A DNA stretch of 14,766 bases, taken from NCBI RefSeq assembly GCF_036568665.1, contig NZ_DATCSD010000355.1:1-14766 (forward strand), read 5' to 3'. The DNA is from Ohtaekwangia sp036568665. GTDB taxonomy: Bacteria; Bacteroidota; Bacteroidia; Cytophagales; Cyclobacteriaceae. Shown here in pieces: positions 6,473-12,834 of this stretch (positions are counted from its first letter, which is position 1; each line of letters opens with the position of its first letter). Both the position numbers and the translations under genes were made by a program. Under the pieces are notes generated by a model. That model did no database searches. It was not told where the DNA came from and was given only the letters and a program-made list of their open reading frames with translations.

Positions 6473-7288
6473 ATGAGCGAGAGATCACACAAAAAAATAG
6501 AACCCTACAATCAGCGGAAAATAGACATGCTGGCCGATCAGGTTCGCCGGGCGCATCAGAGCGGTGAACCGATCCTATATGAAATCGATGTGGACGATGA
6601 CAGGGTCATTCGCAGGACAAGCGACCCGGAGATGTTTCACATGTTTGATGAATACGTTGATGGAAAAACCAAGAGCGTTACCATTAAACTTTATTTCGGC
6701 AGCAGTAATAACAATGAGAAGTATGTTTTCACGATGGGTGGCGGTGAGTGGATCGATCCTGCTGATATAAAAAAGCAGATTCAGGCTGGCATCGACCAAA
6801 AGATGCGTGAAAAAGAATTCATCGATCTTGTTGCCAGGAATAAGCAACTCGAAGAGCAAATCAAAGAGCTTGAAAATGACATCGGCGAACTTGAAAAAGA
6901 AAAGGATGCACTGATTGCCAGTCGCTCGCCACTAAGTGGTGTCATTGGCGAGATCGGTTCAAGTGTAGTGGAGAGTCTGATCAAGCGTAATCCGCAGATC
7001 ATTGCACGTATGCCCGGTGGTGAAGCACTCGCCGGACTCATGGAGCCGCTACCACCCGCCGTAGATGTAGAGCATTGCGACGTGAGCTATAAGCTGAAAG
7101 ATCAAAGTCAGCCCAAGCAGACTCCTGTTACTACACTAACCGAAGAGCAACTATTTGCCCTTGACTTTGGCATGTCCATCAGAGGCGTATTTACCAAAGA
7201 TGAATTTGACAAGGTCAACAGGATTACACAATTGCTCGCTGAAGACAAGTCGCGGCTCGACTTAATTATTGAACTATTAAAACGCTAA
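6473..7288 (+). CDS. Coiled-coil hypothetical protein
   Basis: 271 aa with ATG at 6473, 5 nt after a GGGG-containing site. A charged N-terminal part contains a short beta section (about 66-88). A strong coiled coil follows at about residues 112-146, with repeating Leu/Ile/Glu/Lys ('LEEQIKELENDIGELEKEKD'). The middle is helical, with a conserved-looking 'NPQIIARMPGGEAL' patch, and the C-terminus is helical. No enzyme motif, Walker A or DNA-binding motif is seen. In phage structural modules such proteins can be scaffolds or assembly factors. That is only a contextual guess. Confidence 0.6.
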   Translation: MSERSHKKIEPYNQRKIDMLADQVRRAHQSGEPILYEIDVDDDRVIRRTSDPEMFHMFDEYVDGKTKSVTIKLYFGSSNNNEKYVFTMGGGEWIDPADIKKQIQAGIDQKMREKEFIDLVARNKQLEEQIKELENDIGELEKEKDALIASRSPLSGVIGEIGSSVVESLIKRNPQIIARMPGGEALAGLMEPLPPAVDVEHCDVSYKLKDQSQPKQTPVTTLTEEQLFALDFGMSIRGVFTKDEFDKVNRITQLLAEDKSRLDLIIELLKR

Positions 7289-7300
7289 ACAAACACAAAC

Positions 7301-7480
7301 ATGAAATATTCTTTTGAGATAAGTATAGAAGCACAAAGCCAGGATGAAGCAATCCTGAAACTACAGGCAGCCTCCACGCTGATGCAAAGGCTCAAAGTAA
7401 CTGAGATTGCTAAACTGGCTGATGTAGTAAAGAACGAACCAGCCAAAACAGCGCTTGCAAAAAAAGCACTTGGACTGTAA
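7301..7480 (+). CDS. 59-aa hypothetical protein
   Basis: A short gene with ATG at 7301 and TAA at 7478-7480, 12 nt after the previous gene. The start MKYSFEISIEAQSQDEA reads as a beta strand followed by a helix, and the rest is one or two amphipathic helices ending 'KTALAKKALGL'. The reading frame has even codon use, an A-rich leader (aacaaacacaaac) and fills the gap between its neighbours exactly, all of which support it being real. No membrane segment and no recognised family. Confidence 0.6.
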   Translation: MKYSFEISIEAQSQDEAILKLQAASTLMQRLKVTEIAKLADVVKNEPAKTALAKKALGL

Positions 7481-7498
7481 GGCCATATTATATAATAC

Positions 7499-7900
7499 AT
7501 GAAGACATCAGATGCACAAAAAATCCAGAACCTTAAAACCGTAGTGTTATACACCACGCTCGGTGCAGGTACTGCTACGGGTTTATTCTTTCTGGTGCGT
7601 CACTTCTATAAGAAGTCACAGGCTAACCGTTCGCAGAAGCATAGTCTGGAAGAAGGCGATCCGGCTACCTACGCCAAGCAATTAATGATGGCCTTTGCCA
7701 ATAATAACTATATGGGCTGGGGCACCGATGAGAAAGCAATTACAAAAGTCTTCGAGGAACTGCCATCCAGAAAAATGTACGAGAAAATTCAGAAAGAATA
7801 TTACCGGATGTATAACAGGAGCCTGAATGAAGACCTGGAAGGTGAACTAAGCAGCGAAGAGTATAACGACCTCATTCGCATACTAAAAACAAAGAAGTAA
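7499..7900 (+). CDS. Membrane protein with one annexin-like repeat
   Basis: 133 aa. Residues 14-34 form one hydrophobic membrane segment followed by a basic stretch. Residues 55-129 match a single annexin repeat: 'AKQLMMAF', then the calcium-loop motif 'GWGTDE' (73-78, the G-x-G-T core), then 'YYRMYNRSLNEDLEGELS' (101-118), which mirrors the annexin 'Y...DL..EL' ending. The acidic residue expected about 39 positions after the Thr is present (Glu116, one residue farther). Eukaryotic annexins carry four or more such repeats and bind membranes through calcium. Here one repeat is tethered by a membrane anchor. A membrane-fusion or assembly role is inferred. Confidence 0.65.
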   Translation: MKTSDAQKIQNLKTVVLYTTLGAGTATGLFFLVRHFYKKSQANRSQKHSLEEGDPATYAKQLMMAFANNNYMGWGTDEKAITKVFEELPSRKMYEKIQKEYYRMYNRSLNEDLEGELSSEEYNDLIRILKTKK

Positions 7901-7903
7901 AAC

Positions 7904-8863
7904 ATGAACAGGAGAAGGGGATTGAGGGGGATTGATACACAAGCTGGTAAACGAAAGGCTATACACCCGGCAAAGGTGTTTATCTATGGATTGGCACTGG
8001 CGGCGTTGGGGGGCGGTGGGTATTTACTCTATAACCGTGTGAGAAAAAAACAACTTGCCAGCAGCGCATCAGGTGACGTTGCCGATACTGATTCAACAGA
8101 CTATGGCACCGTAAGTGAAGCAACGACAACCACTGCCAGCAAACCAATGGCAAAAATCTTTGCACGATCTTCAGGCAGCGATAGTTTCCCATTGAAGAAA
8201 GGCAGCCGGGGTACACGCGTTACGCAGCTTCAACAAGCGCTTATTAAAAAAGGGGCATCCATCAAAGTGGATGGAAAATTTGGTGCAGCGACCGCGTCAG
8301 CATTAAAAGCAGCAGGATATAGCGATAGTATAGATGCTACGGGCTTTAGTCAGATCATCGGGCAAAGTCCTGCCATAGTACAGGTCGTATTCAATCCGAG
8401 TGAGCTTGCGCTAAAGCTTTTCAATGCAGCCAATCAGAAGAAAGATCAGGATGTTTTATCGATGCTAAAGCAGATCAACACGGTAAGCGAATATTCATCG
8501 GTCAACGAATATTATAAGAAGCTAAGCATTATTTCCAAGACTATTGTCACACACCTGCTCGATTATGCTTTCAAGGATGACGCTGTAGTGCAGAAGCTAA
8601 TCAAGAGAGAGTTCACGCGCATTGGACTTAAAGAACACGACACTGGCGTATGGAGTCTGCAAGGCATCGAGCTATATAAAGATCTAATCACGATACGACC
8701 TACCATCGTCATCGATGCCTGGAACAATCGCATACCGGTGAAAGGGAACACTATACTGGGTGATGAAATACAAATCATCAATGGTATGACGTGGTTCCGC
8801 TCGGTCGACAGAAGTATACTGCGGGTTCCTACACAGGATGTGAAATATAGCAGCACATCCTGA
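7904..8863 (+). CDS. Membrane-anchored peptidoglycan-binding protein
   Basis: 319 aa, starting 3 nt after the previous stop. A basic N-terminus precedes one membrane segment (about 23-43), then a Ser/Thr/Asp linker (51-92). Residues 96-138 form a peptidoglycan-binding (PG_binding_1) domain with 'KGSRGTRVTQLQQAL' and 'VDGKFGAATASALKAAG'. A helical domain follows (about 164-243) with a faint annexin-like character ('ELALKLFNAA', 'FTRIGLK'), then a small beta domain (245-315). It resembles a protein spanning from a membrane to the wall, as needed for genome delivery or virion-wall contact. The binding domain is clear; the rest is uncertain. Confidence 0.7.
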   Translation: MNRRRGLRGIDTQAGKRKAIHPAKVFIYGLALAALGGGGYLLYNRVRKKQLASSASGDVADTDSTDYGTVSEATTTTASKPMAKIFARSSGSDSFPLKKGSRGTRVTQLQQALIKKGASIKVDGKFGAATASALKAAGYSDSIDATGFSQIIGQSPAIVQVVFNPSELALKLFNAANQKKDQDVLSMLKQINTVSEYSSVNEYYKKLSIISKTIVTHLLDYAFKDDAVVQKLIKREFTRIGLKEHDTGVWSLQGIELYKDLITIRPTIVIDAWNNRIPVKGNTILGDEIQIINGMTWFRSVDRSILRVPTQDVKYSSTS

Positions 8864-8900
8864 CAATTCACTAACAATTAAACACAACTAAAGGAGGGTT

Positions 8901-8919
8901 TGCAAAACCAGGTTTTGCA
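8901..8919 (+). repeat. 19-bp near-perfect palindrome in the leader of the muramidase gene
   Basis: TGCAAAACC (8901-8909) and GGTTTTGCA (8911-8919) are exact reverse complements around a single A. A 6-bp hairpin, GGCAAG/CTTGCC, lies at 8944-8962. The 134-bp gap (8864-8997) contains no gene. Part of it resembles the start of the following gene (see findings). It may be an operator controlling lysis-gene expression, or a relic of duplication. Confidence 0.5.
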
Positions 8920-8997
8920 TGGTCGGGAGAGGTATGTCTTCGCGGCAAGGGGAACACTTGCCCGAAAAATCAACACAACAAAAATCAATTAAACAAC

Positions 8998-9519
8998 ATG
9001 GCAAGTTTTGAGGGGTTTGCAAGCAAGGTCTTGCATTTGGAAGGAGGGTATGTCAATCATCCGGCAGATAAAGGAGGGCCAACCAAGTATGGCGTTATCC
9101 TTTCAACATGGAAGCAGTACGGTTATGACAAAGACAAGGACGGTGATATAGATGCCGATGATGTTAAAGCGCTCAGTGAAGATGATGCGCGATATATAGC
9201 CAAAAAGGTATTCTGGGATTTCTTTCAGGGAGACTTTATACTCAATCAATCGGTAGCTGAGTTCATCGTAGACTGGGGATATAACTCGGGAAGAATACTG
9301 GTGGCTAAGAAGCTTCAAAAATTATTGAGTGTAGCCGTGGACGGACTTATCGGCATGCAAAGCTTGAAGATACTGAATGCGATACCGCAACGAGATTTTT
9401 TCGAAACATTGAAGACAGCTCGTAGAAACTTTATCGATGCCCTGGTAAAAGAGAAACCGAGTCAGCAGGTTTTCTACAAAGGCTGGATCAATCGAATCAA
9501 CTCGTTCAAATTTCAATAA
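8998..9519 (+). CDS. GH108-family N-acetylmuramidase (lysozyme), endolysin-like
   Basis: 173 aa. It cleaves the MurNAc-GlcNAc bond of peptidoglycan. The signature is at the N-terminus: 'HLEGGYVNHPADKGGPTKYGV' region (residues 13-33), with Glu15 of 'EGGY' as the expected catalytic acid. Residues 44-55 form a textbook EF-hand-like calcium loop (Asp at 44, 46, 48, 50, 52 and 55, Gly at 49). Residues about 100-170 resemble the PG_binding_3 half. The length is normal for the family. There is no signal peptide, so export would need a holin or the virion. Its place between a wall-binding membrane protein and a YkuD-like protein suggests a lysis or entry role. Confidence 0.9.
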   Translation: MASFEGFASKVLHLEGGYVNHPADKGGPTKYGVILSTWKQYGYDKDKDGDIDADDVKALSEDDARYIAKKVFWDFFQGDFILNQSVAEFIVDWGYNSGRILVAKKLQKLLSVAVDGLIGMQSLKILNAIPQRDFFETLKTARRNFIDALVKEKPSQQVFYKGWINRINSFKFQ

Positions 9520-9520
9520 C

Positions 9521-9739
9521 TCAAACTTTGGTTAGAGAATGACCGGCTGGAAAGAACGTGTAGGCGTTGATCGCATTTTGTTCCAGCAATGCAATAAAGG
9601 TGTTCATGTTTTCGAATGGAACATAAAAAATAAAATACCTGGGCAATGGATCAATTTTCACCGATAGTGCTTCAAGCCGGTCTTTCAATAGGATTCTATC
9701 AAAGAGGTATATCCTGGATATTTTGAATGATGGATACAT
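9521..9739 (-). CDS. Small antisense hypothetical protein
   Basis: 72 aa from the ATG whose first base is 9739; a GTG at 9760 adds seven residues. It is the only minus-strand frame of credible composition inside the module, ending 2 nt from the muramidase stop (convergent). The sequence mixes beta and helix ('RYFIFYVPF', then 'NTFIALLEQNAINAYTFF'), with no membrane segment and no family I recognise. No plus-strand frame fills this gap. A TATATTTA box in the divergent gap to the gene at 9774 might serve it. It could be a small regulator or a relic. Confidence 0.4.
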   Translation of the reverse strand: MYPSFKISRIYLFDRILLKDRLEALSVKIDPLPRYFIFYVPFENMNTFIALLEQNAINAYTFFPAGHSLTKV

Positions 9740-9773
9740 AAGACAACGATTGGTATACACTAAATATATTTAA

Positions 9774-10451
9774 ATGATTTCAAGAATCAAAGCCTTATTA
9801 AAAGACGAAGGCCACGTATTATATACAAAACCCTATCAATTAAATATAGTGGGGTTACGCAGTCGCAGCACTGTAGCCAACCGGTTTGATGATGAGATTC
9901 ATGTATTCTATTGTGATGCTCAAGGAACCTGGAATTACAACGCCTACAAGGCAACGACCGATCCGGGAACCTATTGGCTTCGTAATCCATCCTATAATGA
10001 TGGCACCGCTATCTTAATGGGCGGGCAATACAAAGACTGCTTTTCCATAGGACTTCATCGTGGAAAGTATAAAGCACTAAAACAGGTAAAACCTGTAACG
10101 ATTATTCGTGACTATGACCGTGACGCTTTCCTTGATTTTGAGAATGGTACAAAGCAGACAGGAATTTTCGGCATTAACATTCATCGCGCAGAAAGTTCCG
10201 GTTCTACACAGTATATAGATAAATATTCAGCCGGTTGCCAGGTGTTTCAGAATGCTACTGACTTTGACGAGTTCATGCAGCTTTGTGAGACGCACAGATC
10301 ACTTTATGGCAATGCTTTTACCTATACGCTGCTGGACTTCAGAGCCGTGAATCGATTGCAATGGAAAAGAATAATAGCGGCATCCACAGTGATTGCAACG
10401 GCTGCTCTTGCCATAACAATTAAAAATGTATTATTCGATGAACACGCCTAA
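9774..10451 (+). CDS. YkuD-like (L,D-transpeptidase-related) protein with C-terminal membrane anchor
   Basis: 225 aa. The C-terminal half of the main domain has 'GINIHRAE' (His137) followed 14 residues later by 'SAGCQVF' (Ser152, Cys155). This matches the YkuD pattern H-x14-17-S/T-x-G-C, except that the usual His before Gly is Ala and the usual Arg/Asn after Cys is shifted. Earlier strands ('TDPGTYWLRNPSY') also fit. Such proteins exchange or cut peptide crosslinks in peptidoglycan. Residues about 199-219 are a hydrophobic tail anchor. It overlaps the next gene by 14 bp. Activity is plausible but the active site is atypical. Confidence 0.55.
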   Translation: MISRIKALLKDEGHVLYTKPYQLNIVGLRSRSTVANRFDDEIHVFYCDAQGTWNYNAYKATTDPGTYWLRNPSYNDGTAILMGGQYKDCFSIGLHRGKYKALKQVKPVTIIRDYDRDAFLDFENGTKQTGIFGINIHRAESSGSTQYIDKYSAGCQVFQNATDFDEFMQLCETHRSLYGNAFTYTLLDFRAVNRLQWKRIIAASTVIATAALAITIKNVLFDEHA

Positions 10452-12288
10452 ACCACCTTTCCATACAACTACCGAGGAGTTGCTTTATAGCATACTTCAA
10501 AAATTACCGGATATGACCTACCTGACAGCAAATGATATTAATTCTATCGCCAAGGTTAATGCTTTGATTCTGGATGGTGATTTGTTAACGGATGAATCGA
10601 TCGCCAATGCCCTTGATACCATCAGGGGAAAAGTGCCGGAGGAAGGCAATACGCTTGGCAAACTGTATAGCATTATTCAGGGGCTGGGTAATCTCAAAAA
10701 GGAGGATATTGATACCCTCGCTGAATTAAATGCTATCCTTAATGATGCCGATGTGTTAAGCCTGGATGAGTTTAATGAGAGTATGACCGGCCTGATGGAC
10801 GGTGTACCGGTAGAAGGCAACAGCTTGCGAAAACTTTTTGACCTGATAGCAACCAAGCAAAACAGGTTCGGTTCAACATTCCCAGATACATATTTCGTTT
10901 CTCCTAATGGAAACGATCAGACAGGACTGAAAGGAGATTTTTCGAAATCGTATAGCCCTGCCGGTGCTGCTGCACTGGCACAGCCCGGAGACAGGATTGC
11001 GTTTCTTCCCGGTAACTATATCATCAATACAAACATTGCCAAACCCGGCGTTGCCTATACTACCTTCGGAGGAAAGGCCACTATAACCGTCAATCAACAA
11101 GATACCATTGTCTTTGACTTTGTTTCTCTCACTGACAACACGAAAGATGTTATCATTACCGGAGACTTTGACTTTATAATTCAGAATGGCGGAGGTGTGT
11201 TTAGTTTTAAAGGAAGCGAACAGCAAAAGTTTACTGTCCGTTGGGCAAATGCTTTTCAGTCCGAGGGTGTCTTTATGCGCATGCCCGGCCCTTTTTCATC
11301 CGGTATATTTGAAGGTAATATTGAAATGGATGAAACGGGTACGCAGGCAGCCATCGAATGTCCTACAACCATAAGTACTGAAGGGGCCGGGGTGATGAAT
11401 CTTCGTATCAATAATCGCTCGCACGCAAACTATGCCATCAAACCGTGGTTCGGAGGATTTATCTTTAACATTACTTATAAAGCAACGCACTACGGCCTGT
11501 TCTCACCACCTTTAAACGCCGGTGGTAATGATCATAATGTATATATACTGAATGTAAATCAGGGTGATTCATGTGTAACTCATTTAACCTATGGTATATG
11601 TACCGGTTCATTCAATGGTGGTGCTGTGACAGTTTATCCCGGTAATTTTAATATGGATGCCCGAATAACAAACTGTACATTAAACGCCGCCCCGATGAGT
11701 TCCGCAAAAATCACGGCTCAGGCTAACAATGTAAAGATTGTTAATGACCAGGTGAACGTCTTGAAACTGGACGGTGTATGGAAGGATTGCTCCTATATGC
11801 ATACCTCTACATCGCTTTGCATTCTCGAAGGACAGTTTTATAATTTCCAGTTTATTAACTCCGTTGGCATTCTCAAGATTACAGGCTATGTAAGATTGAA
11901 GGATACAACCTCAGCTCCGATTTATGGAAATGAATACCTGGAGATAACTGGAAAACTGGTCGGCAATGCCCAGCAAGTAATACTGCTAGGGCAAGGCGCC
12001 CCGATTGTAATATCCGGCATGATAAAACAATTAAGCGAACTTTCACCCGTTATAAAATCCTCCAGTGGCGGGCATACACATTTGCTGGCACTAAGGGGAT
12101 GCGTTTTAGAAGCGGGTACTTCAGCACCAGGAGCAATTGAGGTTAATCTGCCGGATGCGGTAAATATGAAGCTATACGGCAAAAGCTATAGCAATAAACC
12201 AATGACAGGAACAGCATCTGTTAATTACCTCGTTGGAAGCGCCGATGACTTGCTTGTCGATACCGATGTAAATGTAGTTGATCTATAG
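10438..12288 (+). CDS. Beta-helix spike/fibre protein, candidate receptor-binding protein
   Basis: 616 aa from the ATG at 10438, overlapping the previous gene by 14 bp; an upstream ATG at 10426 adds four residues. Residues 32-80 and 89-137 are two copies of a 49-residue helical repeat, each with a 'V-P-x-E-G-N-[ST]-L-x-K-L' core. Residues 150 onwards begin with 'YFVSPNGNDQTG' and 'QPGDRIAFLPGNYII', the usual start of right-handed parallel beta-helix proteins of pectate-lyase and tailspike type, and continue as Gly/Asn/Ile-rich short strands. No signal peptide. As last gene of the module it probably attaches to a vertex and binds or degrades surface polysaccharide. The fold is likely; the ligand is unknown. 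Confidence 0.75.
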   Translation: MNTPKPPFHTTTEELLYSILQKLPDMTYLTANDINSIAKVNALILDGDLLTDESIANALDTIRGKVPEEGNTLGKLYSIIQGLGNLKKEDIDTLAELNAILNDADVLSLDEFNESMTGLMDGVPVEGNSLRKLFDLIATKQNRFGSTFPDTYFVSPNGNDQTGLKGDFSKSYSPAGAAALAQPGDRIAFLPGNYIINTNIAKPGVAYTTFGGKATITVNQQDTIVFDFVSLTDNTKDVIITGDFDFIIQNGGGVFSFKGSEQQKFTVRWANAFQSEGVFMRMPGPFSSGIFEGNIEMDETGTQAAIECPTTISTEGAGVMNLRINNRSHANYAIKPWFGGFIFNITYKATHYGLFSPPLNAGGNDHNVYILNVNQGDSCVTHLTYGICTGSFNGGAVTVYPGNFNMDARITNCTLNAAPMSSAKITAQANNVKIVNDQVNVLKLDGVWKDCSYMHTSTSLCILEGQFYNFQFINSVGILKITGYVRLKDTTSAPIYGNEYLEITGKLVGNAQQVILLGQGAPIVISGMIKQLSELSPVIKSSSGGHTHLLALRGCVLEAGTSAPGAIEVNLPDAVNMKLYGKSYSNKPMTGTASVNYLVGSADDLLVDTDVNVVDL

Positions 12289-12317
12289 ATTGGCCTTTGC
12301 TTCTGCGAAGAGTATAT

Positions 12318-12336
12318 AAATGTTGTGACATTTTTT
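12318..12336 (+). terminator. Weak AT-rich terminator after the spike gene
   Basis: AAATGT (12318-12323) pairs with ACATTT (12328-12333) around TGTG, and the T tract runs to 12336. It lies 30 bp after the spike-gene stop, where the long transcript would be expected to end. The stem is short and AT-rich, so efficiency is doubtful. Confidence 0.4.
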
Positions 12337-12389
12337 AGAATACACTGAGTCGCGGTAATTTATGCGACCGTAACTACATCAAGCAGGCG

Positions 12390-12422
12390 ATTGATTAACA
12401 TAAAATCAGTAAAGTATATTTG
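12390..12422 (+). promoter_or_regulatory. Bacteroidota-type promoter candidate
   Basis: TATATTTG (12415-12422) is an exact match to the TAnnTTTG -7 box of Bacteroidota promoters. ATTG (12390-12393) sits 21 nt upstream, close to the TTTG -33 box. It would start rightward transcription near 12430 into a region with only a 25-codon frame (12473-12550). An identical box at 422-429 lacks a clear -33 partner. Confidence 0.4.
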
Positions 12423-12454
12423 ACGCATAGAAAGCATTTATATACTTGCGTTAA

Positions 12455-12472
12455 GAAAGACTCCAAGTATAT
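12455..12472 (+). repeat. 18-bp direct repeat, left copy
   Basis: GAAAGACTCCAAGTATAT is repeated exactly at 14420-14437, 1,965 bp away. Sequence similarity ends at both edges. The left copy lies inside the AAGTATAT cluster. The pair brackets the metallopeptidase gene, the attC-like hairpin and the intron fragment, so it may mark a recombination or insertion event (an att-like core or a large target duplication). Confidence 0.75.
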
Positions 12473-12550
12473 ATGATGGGGATTTTTCGCAAACGCATGA
12501 ACCTTGCAAACGCCTTACACAAGGGAAAAAGATATTTTAATCTTGGATAA
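12473..12550 (+). CDS. Very small basic ORF of doubtful status
   Basis: A 25-codon frame, MMGIFRKRMNLANALHKGKR and five more residues, begins 50 bp after the promoter-like box and stops at TAA 12548-12550. It is basic and amphipathic. Its start overlaps the end of the 18-bp direct repeat at 12455-12472, so it may be a truncated gene start left by a rearrangement. Only position and composition support it. Confidence 0.2.
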   Translation: MMGIFRKRMNLANALHKGKRYFNLG

Positions 12551-12834
12551 GGATTATTGCTCCTCACAGCTTGCCTTTAGCGTAATCTTTTCCTTTTGCA
12601 ATTTGAAGTAACGTTCGTTTTTAGACCGAAAAACGGCTAGTCTATGAGTAAACCCTCGTTTTTAGTTCATTTTCTGCGATTTTCCCGTTCTATGGGAAAC
12701 CGATTTCAAAACGGATACATCATCCGGAAAGACATCTTTGTTTTAGTATACTTCCTGATTTTCCCACCGCGCTAGAACTTACTGCATGTGTTGGAAATCA
12801 CAACTCGGTATGTCTCGAAGAGAATTGATTCGCC
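12551..12834. other. Non-coding AT-rich stretch with small repeats
   Basis: No credible gene on either strand. TCGTTTTTAG is repeated at 12615-12624 and 12656-12665. CGTTTTT (12616-12622) pairs with AAAAACG (12629-12635), and TTTCCC (12681-12686) with GGGAAA (12694-12699). The hairpins could fold in an RNA or end the convergent minus-strand gene's transcript, but I recognise no known RNA family. Confidence 0.4.

Larger units (their letters stand above)
12311..12473. repeat. Cluster of inverted AAGTATAT repeats at the right edge of the module
   Basis: AGTATATAAATG (12311-12322) has an exact inverted copy at 12435-12446. AAGTATAT occurs at 12412-12419 and 12465-12472, with the inverted form ATATACTT at 12440-12447. 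The last two form a 9-bp inverted repeat around a 17-nt spacer (12439-12473). Alternating inverted copies spaced by about 20 nt are typical of recombinase or regulator binding regions. The stretch lies just past the last module gene. Confidence 0.6.

Noticed and set aside
10438..12288. Secreted pectate lyase of the host
   Set aside because: It has no signal peptide, and the N-terminal 49-residue repeats and position at the end of a structural module fit a virion spike better.
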